A stretch of 64,000 nucleotides of DNA from Paracoccus albus. Lineage in GTDB: Bacteria > Pseudomonadota > Alphaproteobacteria > Rhodobacterales > Rhodobacteraceae. The position numbers and the translations under genes are program-made. Location of the stretch: contig NZ_CP115775.1 of the NCBI RefSeq assembly GCF_027913035.1, positions 1,550,001 through 1,614,000 on the forward strand. The letters run 5' to 3'. Below are positions 27,816-37,654 of this stretch, piece by piece (the first letter of the stretch is position 1; every line of letters starts with the position of its first letter). The notes below the pieces were generated by a model, which saw only the letters and a program-made list of their open reading frames with translations, was not told the origin of the DNA and searched no databases.

Positions 27816-29216
27816 TCAGGAACGGGAGACGTCCTGATCTGACGGCGGATCTTCGGTTTCGGTTGTGCCATAATCCTCTGGCGCGACGAGGTCCTGTGCC
27901 GCGTCTGTGGCGACCGGGACGTCAAAATCCGGGACGGGTTCGCCCGATGCCGCCGCGGCATCGGCCGCGTCAGCGTGAATACCTTCATCGTCCTGCGGCG
28001 CATCAAAGGAATACTCGACGGCCACCGGGCTGATCGTCGGTGTGACGACCGCGTAACCGCCGGTTTCCGTTGTCGGCAAAGCCTCGCGCTTTTTCATACG
28101 CCAAGCCGTGTAGACAGCAAGGGCAGACAGCAGAACGCCGATATAAATCCAGTAACCGTCGGGTCCCACCAGGCCCATCAGCCGGCCGACGATCAGTGGT
28201 CCGCCAACCGCACCGAGCCCGTTGAGAAACATCAGCCCGGCAGAAGCAGAGGCCATATCGTCAGCTTCCATGATGTCGTTGGTATGGGCCAGAAGCAGTG
28301 CATAGACCGGATTGGCAATACCGCCGATCATCGCCGCGACAAGCAGCGTACCCCAGATGCCGGGATCGAACAGCAGCACCAGTGTGACGGCAAATATTCC
28401 GACCAGCAGCAATTGCAACACAAGCTGGCGGCGGTCCGTGCGGTCAGAAAGCCAGCCGATGGGAAACTGCGCGGCAAGCCCCCCCAGATAGATCGCCGCG
28501 ACGATGGCAGATATATCGCGGACATTCAGGCCTTCGATCGTGCCCCAGACAGAAGTCATGCCGAGCAGGGCAGAAAAGACGCTGCCCATGATGAAGATAC
28601 CGATGCAGCCAAGCGGCGAGATCTGGTAGAGTTTCCGAAAGCTCATCCGCTTGAGCGTGCCGAATGCGGGCGCCGGCTGGACTGAGAGCAGAATCGGCGT
28701 GAAGGCCAGCGAGACCAGCACCGATGGCAGGATGAACAGCATGTAGCCGCTGGGATCGCCGAAGTTGATGAGGAACTGCGCCGAGACAAGACCGATCATC
28801 TGGACGATCATGTAAAGCGACATGGCCTGACCGCGTTTGTCATTGCTGGTCGAGGCGTTAAGCCAGCTTTCAGCGGTGATATAGACACCCGAAAACGAGA
28901 ACCCGATCATGAAACGCAGCAGCGACCAGGCGAGCCAGTTTGGAATCGCCGCATACATGATCAGTACCGCCGAGATAAGTGAACCAAGCGCCGCAAAGAC
29001 CCGCACATGGCCGACCCGCTGGATCAGACCCGGCGCGATCAGACTGCCCGCCAGAAAGCCACCGAAATAGGCGGACATGACGACGGCAAGGCGATCGGTC
29101 GACATTTCCTCGATTCCGCCGCGAATCCCCAGCAGGGTGCCCTGCATGCCGTTGCCGACCAGCAGCAGCATGATGCCAAGCAAAAGCGGCCATGTTGAGC
29201 GCAGAACGGAAATCAT
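27816..29216 (-). CDS. Major facilitator superfamily transporter, YcaD-like
   Basis: 466 residues. Twelve predicted helices fill residues 8-385, with an MFS loop signature around '[15 protein letters not shown]' between the halves' helices. The last 80 residues are an acidic, Ala/Pro-rich cytoplasmic tail. The order of helices and short loops resembles the YcaD family, whose substrates are not defined. Its start overlaps the queA stop by 4 bases, so the two are coupled. Confidence 0.8.
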   Translation of the reverse strand: MISVLRSTWPLLLGIMLLLVGNGMQGTLLGIRGGIEEMSTDRLAVVMSAYFGGFLAGSLIAPGLIQRVGHVRVFAALGSLISAVLIMYAAIPNWLAWSLLRFMIGFSFSGVYITAESWLNASTSNDKRGQAMSLYMIVQMIGLVSAQFLINFGDPSGYMLFILPSVLVSLAFTPILLSVQPAPAFGTLKRMSFRKLYQISPLGCIGIFIMGSVFSALLGMTSVWGTIEGLNVRDISAIVAAIYLGGLAAQFPIGWLSDRTDRRQLVLQLLLVGIFAVTLVLLFDPGIWGTLLVAAMIGGIANPVYALLLAHTNDIMEADDMASASAGLMFLNGLGAVGGPLIVGRLMGLVGPDGYWIYIGVLLSALAVYTAWRMKKREALPTTETGGYAVVTPTISPVAVEYSFDAPQDDEGIHADAADAAAASGEPVPDFDVPVATDAAQDLVAPEDYGTTETEDPPSDQDVSRS

Positions 29217-30271
29217 TCGGACCTCTCGGGGATCAGCAGCGAGGCATCGCCGTATGAGAAGAAGCGGTAGCCGGATTCCACCGCGTGACGATAGATATCG
29301 AAGATGCGAGCCTGCCCCATCAGCGCCGAGACGAGCATCAGCAGGGTTGATTTTGGCAGGTGGAAATTGGTCATCAGTGCATCGGTCACCCGGAAGCGAT
29401 ACCCGGGATATATGAAGATTTCGGTACTTTCAGCGAAGGGCCGGACCTGACCATCGTCAGAAGCCGCAGATTCGATAAGGCGCAATGCTGTGGTGCCAAC
29501 TGGGATGACGCGCCCGCCTTCTGCCTTCGTACGATTGATGAGCGAAGCCGCCTCTTCCGTGACCTCCCCCCATTCCGCATGCATCTTGTGGGTGGTCACA
29601 TCCTCGACCTTCACGGGCAGGAAGGTGCCGGCCCCGACATGCAGGGTGACATGCGCGAAACGAACGTTACGGGCGCTAAGCTTGTTCAGCAGGTCTTCAT
29701 CGAAGTGCAGGCTTGCTGTCGGTGCCGCGACCGCGCCAGAATTGCGCGCCCAGACGGTCTGATAGTCGGTCCGGTCGGCCGCATCGGGTGCCCTTTGCGC
29801 CGCGATATAAGGCGGCAACGGCATCGCACCCACGCGATCAAGCGCGGCATCAAGCGCGTCGCCTGCCGCGTCGAATTCAAGGACAAGATCCGTCTCACCC
29901 ATGTCCACCACGCGGGCCGACAGGGCATCGCCGAATCTGATCGTCTCACCCGGCCTCAGCTTCCGCAGCGGCTTTGCCAGGGCCCGCCAGCCCTTTGCGT
30001 TAGGTTCCAGCAAGGTGATTTCTACTTTGGCCGTGGCAAGCCCCTGCGGCGTTTCTCGTTCTCGCAGCCCGGTCAGGCGCGCGGGAATGACCTTCGTATC
30101 ATTGAGAACCAGCAGGTCGCCGGGCTGCAGAATAGACGGCAAATCAAAGACATGGCGGTCGAATATGCCGTTGCGCTCGGCCAACAGCAGGCGCGCGGCA
30201 CTGCGCGGCCGCGCAGGTCGCGTCGCGATCAGCCCTTCGGGCAGGTGGAAATCAAAGTCTGACAGCTTCAT
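29213..30271 (-). CDS. queA: S-adenosylmethionine:tRNA ribosyltransferase-isomerase
   Basis: 352 residues. It transfers the ribosyl part of SAM to preQ1 in tRNA on the way to queuosine. Recognised by the N-terminal '[18 protein letters not shown]', the '[14 protein letters not shown]' block, '[18 protein letters not shown]', and '[19 protein letters not shown]' near the C-terminus. ATG 30271 gives the standard start. Confidence 0.95.
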   Translation of the reverse strand: MKLSDFDFHLPEGLIATRPARPRSAARLLLAERNGIFDRHVFDLPSILQPGDLLVLNDTKVIPARLTGLRERETPQGLATAKVEITLLEPNAKGWRALAKPLRKLRPGETIRFGDALSARVVDMGETDLVLEFDAAGDALDAALDRVGAMPLPPYIAAQRAPDAADRTDYQTVWARNSGAVAAPTASLHFDEDLLNKLSARNVRFAHVTLHVGAGTFLPVKVEDVTTHKMHAEWGEVTEEAASLINRTKAEGGRVIPVGTTALRLIESAASDDGQVRPFAESTEIFIYPGYRFRVTDALMTNFHLPKSTLLMLVSALMGQARIFDIYRHAVESGYRFFSYGDASLLIPERSE

Positions 30272-30782
30272 CCGCTGGCTTCTGTGCCCGTGAAACGCGC
30301 AGGTCAAGCCCGGTGAAAAGCTTCCGCCGTCAAAATTATCGTGACAGCGGCGAAGCGCATACATAGCGACGCTTAAACAGGGGTTCCGGCCCCCATCACC
30401 CGGAACCCCTGCCCCGCACGCATGGACACCCACCACGCAGATTGGAATAGTTCCGGCCTTCTGGCCATGGGAGGTTACTAACCCGATCCGACGATTCGTT
30501 GCAAAGCGGAAACGTTTTGCAATTTAATCAGACTGTATCGGGATGCCCTTGAGCGCCAACGAGCGCGGCCAGCCTGGTCGCATGACCGCCAAATCCCGAA
30601 CACCCTTGACTGCTGATGCAAGATCGTCTCTGCAGCACATTCATTCAACGCTGCAACAGTGCCTCTTCCGGCGGACATGATATTAGACTTTCCACCCTGC
30701 CCCGGCCCAGCACTTCACCCGATTGATCGGCAAGGACGGCCCGGCAGCCAGAGCCCCCGCCGTCCAGGCCCACGGAACAGAG
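30272..30782. other. 511-bp intergenic region with strong hairpin, inverted repeat and tiny ORF
   Basis: No gene of normal size is supported. It holds a perfect 12-bp hairpin (30378-30411), a 7-bp inverted repeat TTGCAAA/TTTGCAA at 30499-30522, and a 19-codon plus-strand ORF (30422-30481). It should contain the queA promoter and perhaps a small RNA gene. Confidence 0.5.
30378..30411. repeat. Perfect 12-bp inverted repeat with 10-base loop
   Basis: CAGGGGTTCCGG and CCGGAACCCCTG. On the minus strand it is followed by TTTAAGC, a weak terminator tail; on the plus strand there is no T run. It may end a minus-strand small RNA or sit in the queA leader. Confidence 0.7.
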
Positions 30783-31586
30783 TCAATCAATATCCGGAAA
30801 GAACTTGCCGCCCGGCGACAGGGTAAAGATATCCGCGCCGCTCGCCGTTACCCCGATCGAATGTTCGAACTGGGCCGACAGGGATTTGTCACGCGTCACA
30901 GCTGTCCAGTCATCCGCCAGCACCTTGGTTTCAGGCCGGCCGAGATTGATCATCGGTTCAATGGTAAAGAACATTCCTTCCTCGATCATCGGACCCTTAC
31001 CGGGGCGACCAAAATGAAGGACGTTCGGCGGGGCATGAAACACACGGCCAAGACCGTGACCGCAGAAGTCGCGCACGACCGACATGCGCTGCGTTTCGGC
31101 ATATTCCTGTATCGCCCAGCCGATATCGCCAAATGTGGCGCCCGGACGAACAGCCTCGATTCCCTTCATCAGCGCGTCATGGGTGACCTGAATCAGACGC
31201 CTCGCTTTTACAGAAGGCTTACCCGCGACATACATGCGCGAGCTGTCACCGTACCAGCCATCGACAATCACCGTCACGTCGACATTCAGGATGTCACCAT
31301 CTTTCAACAGCTTATCGCCGGGAATACCGTGGCAGACGACGTGATTCACGCTGATACAGCTCGCGTGCTGATAGCCGCGATAGCCGATGGTGGCAGAGGT
31401 GGCACCGGCGGCTTCGACGCTTTGCCGGATGAAATCGTCGACCTCACCCGTCGTCGTACCCGGTTGGACAAGGGCCCCGACATCATCAAGTATCCGGGCA
31501 GCAAGCTTGCCAGCCTTGTGCATTCCGGCGAAATCTGCCGGTTGGTGAATGCGGATGCCTTCGCGGGTTGTCGTGCCGTCGTTCAT
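30783..31586 (-). CDS. map: Methionine aminopeptidase, type I
   Basis: 267 residues. It removes the initiator Met from nascent proteins. Metal ligands are visible in 'DILNVDVTVIVDGWYGDSS' (two Asp), the CGHGLG His, the later Glu in 'FFTIEPMINLG', and the final Glu in 'QFEHSIGVT'. ATG 31586 is chosen for the AAAGG site nine bases upstream and the standard 'GIRIHQPADFAGMHKAGKL' N-terminus. Confidence 0.95.
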   Translation of the reverse strand: MNDGTTTREGIRIHQPADFAGMHKAGKLAARILDDVGALVQPGTTTGEVDDFIRQSVEAAGATSATIGYRGYQHASCISVNHVVCHGIPGDKLLKDGDILNVDVTVIVDGWYGDSSRMYVAGKPSVKARRLIQVTHDALMKGIEAVRPGATFGDIGWAIQEYAETQRMSVVRDFCGHGLGRVFHAPPNVLHFGRPGKGPMIEEGMFFTIEPMINLGRPETKVLADDWTAVTRDKSLSAQFEHSIGVTASGADIFTLSPGGKFFPDID

Positions 31587-31680
31587 GGGTAAACCTTTCG
31601 TTGACGGTGACATAACCATAGTGCGCCGCTTGTTCCAGTCCCGGCACGCGCGTAGTGTGGCCGCGTATACGGAGTAACAG

Positions 31681-32421
31681 ATGCAATCCGACAACAAGAC
31701 AGCCGCAATCCTCGTGATCGGCGACGAAATTCTGTCCGGCCGCACGCGCGAGGGTAACGCACATCACCTCGCCGGCGTCCTGAATGCCGTTGGCATCGAC
31801 CTGAAGGAAATCCGTGTGGTCGCCGATGAGCAGAACCTGATTGTAGAGGCGATCCGCGCGCTCGACAGTTCTCTGGGCGGGCGCTACGACCTGCTGTTCA
31901 CCTCTGGCGGTATCGGGCCAACCCATGACGATGTGACGGCGGATTCGGTTGCCGAGGCCTTCGGCGTAGGGATCGAGATGCATGAAGAAGCACTTGCCGC
32001 GATGCGAGAGCGTTGGGAAAAACGCGGAGTCCCGGTGACAGGCAACCGCCTGCGCATGGCCCGCGTGCCGCTGACGGCGGAACTTATTACCAACAAGGTC
32101 AGCGCGGCCCCTGGCTTCCATATTGGCAATACCTACGTCATGGCGGGTGTGCCAGAGGTCTTCCGGGCCATGGTCGATGCGATTCTGCCAAGCCTGCCAA
32201 CCGGACGCACTCCGGTAAGCGAATCTCTCGACATCAACCGTGGTGAGTCGGATGTGGCGGATGATCTGAAATCGGTGGCCGACGAATATACGGATTTGTC
32301 GCTTGGGTCATATCCCTGGCACCGGGACGGCAGCTACGGGACAGTTCTGGTCGTGCGGGGCCTTGATGGCGCACGCGTGGCGGCGGCAATGGCCGACCTG
32401 AAGCAGCGGATCGGCATGTGA
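31681..32421 (+). CDS. CinA/MoaB-like molybdopterin-binding domain protein
   Basis: 246 residues. The MoCF domain covers residues 8-175: 'AILVIGDEILSGRTREGNAH' and the signature FTSGGIGPTHDDVTADSV. The C-terminal ~70 residues are a small extra domain. It lacks the CinA C-terminal amidase, so this is the short form found in alphaproteobacteria. Its role may be pyridine-nucleotide recycling or molybdopterin binding. The last 4 bases overlap the GNAT start. Confidence 0.8.
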   Translation: MQSDNKTAAILVIGDEILSGRTREGNAHHLAGVLNAVGIDLKEIRVVADEQNLIVEAIRALDSSLGGRYDLLFTSGGIGPTHDDVTADSVAEAFGVGIEMHEEALAAMRERWEKRGVPVTGNRLRMARVPLTAELITNKVSAAPGFHIGNTYVMAGVPEVFRAMVDAILPSLPTGRTPVSESLDINRGESDVADDLKSVADEYTDLSLGSYPWHRDGSYGTVLVVRGLDGARVAAAMADLKQRIGM

Positions 32422-33137
32422 CAGCTTCCCACGACGACATAGAAAGCGCATTCGAGGCAAGCTGGCCTGCTGCGGACTATGCTGAGGCCGGTGCATTTCG
32501 TGTCGGCCGGGGTTTGGGCGGCGGAAAGCGGGTGGCGTCAGCGCGGGCCGTCTCCTCGGACTGGACCGACACCGATATAGACGACGCCATTGAAATTCAT
32601 CGCCGGTGGAATCAACCGGCGATCTTTCGGGTTCTGGACGGGGAAGACAGGCTGGCTGCGGCTTTGCAATCGCGGGGCTTTCGCGGCCATACCCGAACCA
32701 GAATGATGATGGCACCAGTTTCGGCGCTCACCGATCTTGCGGTTCCGCCGGTGACAAGCTTTGCGGTCTGGCCACCATTGGCAATCCAGCACGAGCTTTG
32801 GGCCGAGCAGGGCATTGGCCGGGAACGTCAGGCGGTGATGGCGCGGGTTCGGCTTAACAAAGCGGCACTGCTTGGCCGCATAGAGGACCGCGCCGCCGCT
32901 GTCGGCTTTATCGCGGCAGCCGGTGATGTCGCTGTTCTGCACGCGCTTGAGGTGCTACCCGCAATGCGTCGCAAGGGACTTGCGGGCTGGATGATGCGTG
33001 AGGCGGCGTTCTGGGCAAAAGCAAATGGCGCGAAATCTATGCTGCTTGCCGTGACTGCGGAAAACACGGGCGCTGTGGCCCTGTACCAAAATCTCGGCTT
33101 TTCAGGGATCAGCGCCTACCGCTATTTTCAGCCCTGA
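32418..33137 (+). CDS. GNAT-family N-acetyltransferase
   Basis: 239 residues from a GTG start that overlaps the previous stop (GTGA). The acetyl-CoA-binding motif is in the C-terminal half: 'LPAMRRKGLAGWMMREA' (pyrophosphate loop RRKGLAG), followed by 'NTGAVALYQNLGF'. The N-terminal half is a degenerate GNAT copy. Small-molecule or protein amine acetylation is expected; the substrate is unknown. The stop overlaps the convergent gene by 10 bp. Confidence 0.8.
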   Translation: MTASHDDIESAFEASWPAADYAEAGAFRVGRGLGGGKRVASARAVSSDWTDTDIDDAIEIHRRWNQPAIFRVLDGEDRLAAALQSRGFRGHTRTRMMMAPVSALTDLAVPPVTSFAVWPPLAIQHELWAEQGIGRERQAVMARVRLNKAALLGRIEDRAAAVGFIAAAGDVAVLHALEVLPAMRRKGLAGWMMREAAFWAKANGAKSMLLAVTAENTGAVALYQNLGFSGISAYRYFQP

Positions 33138-33523
33138 CGCCCCTCTGCACCAAAGCGCCGAAATTCCTTCTTGAGCAGATCAAGCTCTGACCGGATGAGT
33201 TCCATCTCTGCCAGCACGTCCTGTTGAAGCGCCTGACCGGCGGATACGACAAGGCTGGCAACCTGCCGCCCCATCGGATCGGCAGGGCTTTCGTCTGAAG
33301 CGGACTCGATCAGCAGAAAGGTCGTTACGCCATCGTTTAGCCGATCGACAGGCAGGTTAACCGCCACCTGCCAGACACCCTCGCCCTCCCCCGCTATGCG
33401 CGCTTGCCCGACAACATCGCCTTTATGAAACAGGCTGATCGGCTTCGGGGCGTCGCCGCGCCGGATCCGACCCGTCCAGACCCCAGCCTTCAAACCAAGA
33501 TTCTCAAACTCACTCATCTGCAT
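33128..33523 (-). CDS. Hypothetical protein, coupled to upstream gene
   Basis: 131 residues. A compact beta-rich N-terminal domain (about 5-75, 'VWTGRIRRGDAPKPI' onward) is followed by a coiled-coil helix (about 95-128, rich in Glu/Leu/Lys). The ATG at 33523 follows the upstream stop by two bases, so translation is coupled. A second ATG at 33517 is also possible. No signal peptide. The family is not recognised; the pair looks lineage-specific. Confidence 0.65.
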   Translation of the reverse strand: MQMSEFENLGLKAGVWTGRIRRGDAPKPISLFHKGDVVGQARIAGEGEGVWQVAVNLPVDRLNDGVTTFLLIESASDESPADPMGRQVASLVVSAGQALQQDVLAEMELIRSELDLLKKEFRRFGAEGRQG

Positions 33524-33525
33524 AC

Positions 33526-34353
33526 CTATACATTCGCACGCAAGTGACGAGAGAAAATCATCTCGCGTATCGAGGCGGCATTCATCACGGGCTTTTCAAA
33601 GATCAGGTCCAGCCAGGCCTTATCCAGCCTCTTCTCATTCATTTCGGTAAGCGCCAGATCAAACTCGATCACTTGCGAGTTTGTGTTGCCTGGCTGCAAG
33701 CTGCCCAAGTGCCGGATGACTTCTTCGGTATTCGGCCCGCTGCCGATATTCAGGCGGGCATAAACTTCCTGATCGCGCTCCATCCGCACGACAAGCTCAA
33801 GCCGGATGATATGCTCGCGGGTCAGACCGTTCAGCACATGTTCCGGCAGGTCTACGGACAGTGACAGAAAGCTGCCGCTGAAATTGAATGTCTCTAGCTG
33901 CAAACCAAAAGCCGCAAGGTCTGTCGAATCGACATTACGGATTTGCTTGAAAATCAGCGCACTTGCAGGGCAGTCGTGCCAGATCGCGGCACCCTCGGTC
34001 AGCTTCGCACCACTTTGCGGCGCAGCAATGCCATGTTTGCGGATTGCGCCGTCAAGAAACTCTGGACGCCACCGCCAGTCCGTTCCGGCCGGCAGGGGCA
34101 AGGTCGCAAGCTCTGCCCGGCTCGCATGGACCCGCTCTGCCGACATCATCAGAAAACGGTCAAGATCTGCGCTCAGCCCGGCCGCATCGGCACGCAGAGC
34201 TCGCAGATGCGCGGGGCGCATTGCAGGTGCCTTCTTGCCGATACTGGCCCAGCTTGACGCAGCAATGCGCCGCGCCATCTGATCCAGCCAACTATATGGT
34301 CGAAAACCCAAATCCCGCCCTGCCAACAAGAACACTTCAACATTTCTCGGCAT
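33526..34353 (-). CDS. Hypothetical protein (Rhodobacterales-type, beta-sandwich-like)
   Basis: 275 residues from ATG 34353; an in-frame TTG at 34377 is a longer option. The N-terminal part is helical ('WLDQMARRIAASSWASIG'). The C-terminal two thirds alternate strands with polar turns ('LQLETFNFSGSFLSLSVDL', 'HIIRLELVVRMERDQEVYA'), like a carbohydrate-binding or jelly-roll fold. It may correspond to a DUF known from Rhodobacterales, but I cannot confirm which. It is paired with the coiled-coil gene 2 bp downstream. Confidence 0.65.
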   Translation of the reverse strand: MPRNVEVFLLAGRDLGFRPYSWLDQMARRIAASSWASIGKKAPAMRPAHLRALRADAAGLSADLDRFLMMSAERVHASRAELATLPLPAGTDWRWRPEFLDGAIRKHGIAAPQSGAKLTEGAAIWHDCPASALIFKQIRNVDSTDLAAFGLQLETFNFSGSFLSLSVDLPEHVLNGLTREHIIRLELVVRMERDQEVYARLNIGSGPNTEEVIRHLGSLQPGNTNSQVIEFDLALTEMNEKRLDKAWLDLIFEKPVMNAASIREMIFSRHLRANV

Positions 34354-34432
34354 AAAGAAGCCGACGACTTGCAGCAAGACGCGTTAAAGCTGTTTTCTTT
34401 AAGGCTTTGTTTAGGGTTGGGTCAGTAGCTTC

Positions 34433-35071
34433 ATGGGCGATCGTAATTTCACGAATGTTCATGGAAGGAAAACTCAATTGAAACTTCGAAAAGTTGTCCC
34501 GCCATTGGCGGTAATTTTTGCGGTTTCGGGCAGTATTTTCGTGTCCCAGGCCGCATTCGCCGAACTGGTTCCGCGCCCGTCGACAACCTCGCCGCGCCTG
34601 CCTTCAGGGGTCGTAAGAATTCAGGGCGGGGGCGAGACCCGAATTTCGCCTGGCGGGGCCGCATCATGTGTACAGACCACCCGGGCAGAGGCCGAAGCAG
34701 CGGTTACAGCAACGAATGCCATTCGCGCGCAGCGAAGGCTGAAACCTTTATCCACGAATCTCAAACTGCAACGCGCGGCAGAGGCGCATGCTTGCGAAAT
34801 GGCACAGCGCGGCATCATGAGCCATCGTGGCAAGGGTGGCAGCGGTCCTGCCGCGCGGGTAAAGCGCAACGGTTTCCGTCCACGGATCACCGCCGAAAAC
34901 ATCGCCGCCGGACGGTTTGATCTGAACCGCGTCATCCATGAATGGGCCAGTTCACGTTACCACCTGTCGAACATAATGCTGAGGCGCGTCACCGAACACG
35001 GCATCGGGCACGCGATCGGGGCCGATGGTAAGACGGTGTTCTGGGCGGCAGTTTACGCAAGCGGGCGGTGA
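34433..35071 (+). CDS. Secreted CAP-domain (SCP/PR-1) protein
   Basis: Up to 212 residues. A signal peptide (LRKVVPPLAVIFAVSG, cleavage after AAFA) precedes a Pro/Thr/Ser stretch and a CAP domain (about 90-212: 'ATNAIRAQRRLKPLSTNLKL', HACEMAQRGIMSHRG, 'TAENIAAG'). CAP proteins of bacteria are extracellular or periplasmic, with roles in surface or lipid binding. The in-frame TTG at 34478, preceded by AAGGAA, may be the real start, because it places the signal peptide at the very N-terminus. Confidence 0.8.
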   Translation: MGDRNFTNVHGRKTQLKLRKVVPPLAVIFAVSGSIFVSQAAFAELVPRPSTTSPRLPSGVVRIQGGGETRISPGGAASCVQTTRAEAEAAVTATNAIRAQRRLKPLSTNLKLQRAAEAHACEMAQRGIMSHRGKGGSGPAARVKRNGFRPRITAENIAAGRFDLNRVIHEWASSRYHLSNIMLRRVTEHGIGHAIGADGKTVFWAAVYASGR

Positions 35072-35142
35072 CGACCGGTATGGGCACAGACCTGGATCCA
35101 AGGTCATTTTTGTGCCTGAGCCACTTTCTGGTCGCACGCCCA

Positions 35143-36597
35143 CTAAAGCAGCGGTGTTGCCAGTGCCAAAAGATTGTTGCGAATTCTGCGCCAGAATGAC
35201 CAGCCCTCAACCTCTTCCACCGTCAGGATGCGGGAACGCTGGATATAACTTTGCTGACGAATATCCAACTGCTCGGTAATTTGGGTGCCGGCCACGACCA
35301 TGTTCATTTCATAGTTCAGCTCAAAGCTGCGGCGATCAAGGTTGCCGCTGCCGAGCATTGCAAGCCTGCCATCAACCGTCACCAGCTTGGTATGCAACAA
35401 TCCGGGTTCAAAAAGCCGGATATTCACACCGGCACGCAAGAGACCGAAGTAAAACCCCTCGGACGCGCCCCGAACCAGAAGCGAATCATTTCTCTCCGGC
35501 AGGATCAGCGTCACTTCGACGCCACGTCTTGCGCAGGCCTGAATGGCCGTATCCAGAGAGGTCGTGGGAACATAATAGGGCGTGGTGATGCAGACATGCT
35601 TGCGTGCGGCCGCAAGCATGGCATGAATGCAGTCTGATACGCTGCCGGCCCGACGGTCGGGCCCAGTCGCAAGAACCTGCGCGACCAGACCCGGCTCCTC
35701 CACTGCAGGCACGGTGTTCAGCATCTCCTCACCCAGGTCCTGGCCGGTATAGCTCATCCAATCCGCCAGAAAGACTCCCTGCATCTGGCGAACGACCGGG
35801 CCTTCGACCGAAAGCCAGATATCGATCCATGGCGCATATTTCGGCTTCAGGCTGAAGGCTGTATCCGCGGCATTCCGACTGCCGGTAAATCCAATCCCGT
35901 TGTCGATCAGCACGATCTTGCGGTGATTGCGCAAATCCAGACGCCGACTTAATGCACGAAGCGGAGAAAAGCCGGTCGGCATCGCCACGACAAGTTCGAC
36001 ACCCGCTTCCTCAAGCGCTCGCCAGGGCGCGCTGCGCGTGAACCTTCGTGATCCTATTGCATCCACGACGGCACGGCAGGCAACGCCGCGACGGGCGGCA
36101 TCGCAAAGCGCTTGCGCGACCCGTCGTCCGCTTGTGTCATCCAGCCAGATATAGAAAAGCACATGCACATGGTCGCGGGCCGCATCAATGGCGGCAATCA
36201 TCGCCGTGAAACCATCATCGGTTTCGGCCAGCAACTGCATCCGGTTTCCGGACACCGGAACCATACCCCCGACAGCGCGAACGGTGGAGGTGACACCTGC
36301 CAGCCATTCCGGCGGGTCCGCGAGCGCATTCGGACTTGGCGCCCACATACCCGACAGACGTTCCCGGATATCGTTCGCCCTTTGCCGCTCGGCATGGGCG
36401 ATACGCACTTCGCCAAACAGAAGATAGGCGATGATTCCGGCATAGGGCACCGCTTCGACCACCATGATCCAGGCAATACGAACCGAAGGCTCCATTCTGG
36501 GGCGGGTCAGGACCCGCATCACCACGGCCCATGCGACAACGTAATTGATCGCCAGAAATAAGGTGGTCCACATGCCTGCCATCAAAGCCGCGATCAT
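35143..36597 (-). CDS. cls: Cardiolipin synthase
   Basis: 484 residues. Phospholipase D superfamily enzyme that joins two phosphatidylglycerols in the inner membrane. Two N-terminal transmembrane helices (about residues 8-30 and 40-60) precede two HKD motifs: [11 protein letters not shown] (near 220) and HTKLVTVDG (near 400), each followed by GS-N. ATG 36597 is chosen over a TTG at 36615; an ATG about 8 codons further in is also possible. Confidence 0.92.
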   Translation of the reverse strand: MIAALMAGMWTTLFLAINYVVAWAVVMRVLTRPRMEPSVRIAWIMVVEAVPYAGIIAYLLFGEVRIAHAERQRANDIRERLSGMWAPSPNALADPPEWLAGVTSTVRAVGGMVPVSGNRMQLLAETDDGFTAMIAAIDAARDHVHVLFYIWLDDTSGRRVAQALCDAARRGVACRAVVDAIGSRRFTRSAPWRALEEAGVELVVAMPTGFSPLRALSRRLDLRNHRKIVLIDNGIGFTGSRNAADTAFSLKPKYAPWIDIWLSVEGPVVRQMQGVFLADWMSYTGQDLGEEMLNTVPAVEEPGLVAQVLATGPDRRAGSVSDCIHAMLAAARKHVCITTPYYVPTTSLDTAIQACARRGVEVTLILPERNDSLLVRGASEGFYFGLLRAGVNIRLFEPGLLHTKLVTVDGRLAMLGSGNLDRRSFELNYEMNMVVAGTQITEQLDIRQQSYIQRSRILTVEEVEGWSFWRRIRNNLLALATPLL

Positions 36598-36669
36598 CGG
36601 CACACGCAATTGCAATTCGACGCCGCACCCCCTATCTGTGGGCGCGCCCCCGCTCTGGAGCCAATGCAG

Positions 36670-37638
36670 ATGAACTGGATCACAAACTACGTCCGCCCGC
36701 GCATCAACTCTTTGTTTTCACGAAGAGAAGTGCCAGAGAACCTTTGGACGAAATGCCCCGAATGCGGGACGATGCTGTTCCATCGCGAATTAGCGGAAAA
36801 CCTGCAGGTTTGCATGAATTGCGGTCATCATTTGCCGATCCCCCCTCGTGATCGCTTTGCCGCACTGTTCGACACGGGGATATTCAAGGAAGTGGCGGTG
36901 CCGGAACCCATCGCCGATCCGCTGCAATTCCGCGACCAGAAGAAGTACCCGGACCGGATGAAGGCGGCCCAGAAGGCGACTGGCGAGAAAGAAGCGATGC
37001 TGGTGGCTGAAGGCGAAATCGGGCGGACACCGATCGTGGCAGCGGCGCAGGATTTCGGTTTCATGGCCGGATCTATGGGGATGTATGTCGGCAACGCGAT
37101 CATCGCGGCGGCCGAACGCGCGGTAGAGCTTCGCCGTCCGCTGGTGCTGTTTTCCGCAGCGGGCGGCGCGCGGATGCAGGAGGGGATCCTGTCCTTGATG
37201 CAGATGCCGCGCACCACCGTGGCTATCCAAATGCTGAAAGAGGCGAAGCTGCCCTATATCGTCGTGCTCACCCATCCGACGACAGGGGGCGTGACGGCCA
37301 GCTACGCCATGCTGGGCGACGTTCAGATTGCTGAACCGAATGCGCTGATCTGCTTCGCTGGTCCGCGTGTTATCGAACAAACCATTCGTGAGAAGCTGCC
37401 AGAGGGCTTCCAGAGGGCGGAATATCTGCTGGAACATGGAATGCTGGATCGCGTCACCAAACGTGGCGACCTGCGTGAGGAATTGATCGTGATTCTGCGC
37501 ATGATGACAGGCAAGCCACCTGCGGTCATGGGTGAACTGCCGCCCCCTGCCCCTGCGGCGTCCACCGCCGGCGCAACTGCGGAGCCTGCGGCAGCCGACA
37601 GCAGTGAAAAACCGGCCACGCCGGTCACGAAAGCCTAG
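36670..37638 (+). CDS. accD: Acetyl-CoA carboxylase, carboxyltransferase beta subunit
   Basis: 322 residues. It begins with the N-terminal '[12 protein letters not shown]', then the zinc finger CPECGTM...CMNCGHH (four Cys), then the crotonase-like carboxyltransferase core with '[18 protein letters not shown]' and '[15 protein letters not shown]'. With AccA it transfers carboxybiotin's carboxyl to acetyl-CoA for fatty acid synthesis. A Pro/Ala-rich tail ends the protein. It is followed after 16 bp by folC, a classic gene pair. Confidence 0.95.
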   Translation: MNWITNYVRPRINSLFSRREVPENLWTKCPECGTMLFHRELAENLQVCMNCGHHLPIPPRDRFAALFDTGIFKEVAVPEPIADPLQFRDQKKYPDRMKAAQKATGEKEAMLVAEGEIGRTPIVAAAQDFGFMAGSMGMYVGNAIIAAAERAVELRRPLVLFSAAGGARMQEGILSLMQMPRTTVAIQMLKEAKLPYIVVLTHPTTGGVTASYAMLGDVQIAEPNALICFAGPRVIEQTIREKLPEGFQRAEYLLEHGMLDRVTKRGDLREELIVILRMMTGKPPAVMGELPPPAPAASTAGATAEPAAADSSEKPATPVTKA

Positions 37639-37654
37639 ACAAAACGTGGCGGAC

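Noticed and set aside
30272..30420. preQ1-type riboswitch before queA
   Set aside because: The hairpin is present, but I find no preQ1 aptamer features, and queA itself is not usually under that control.
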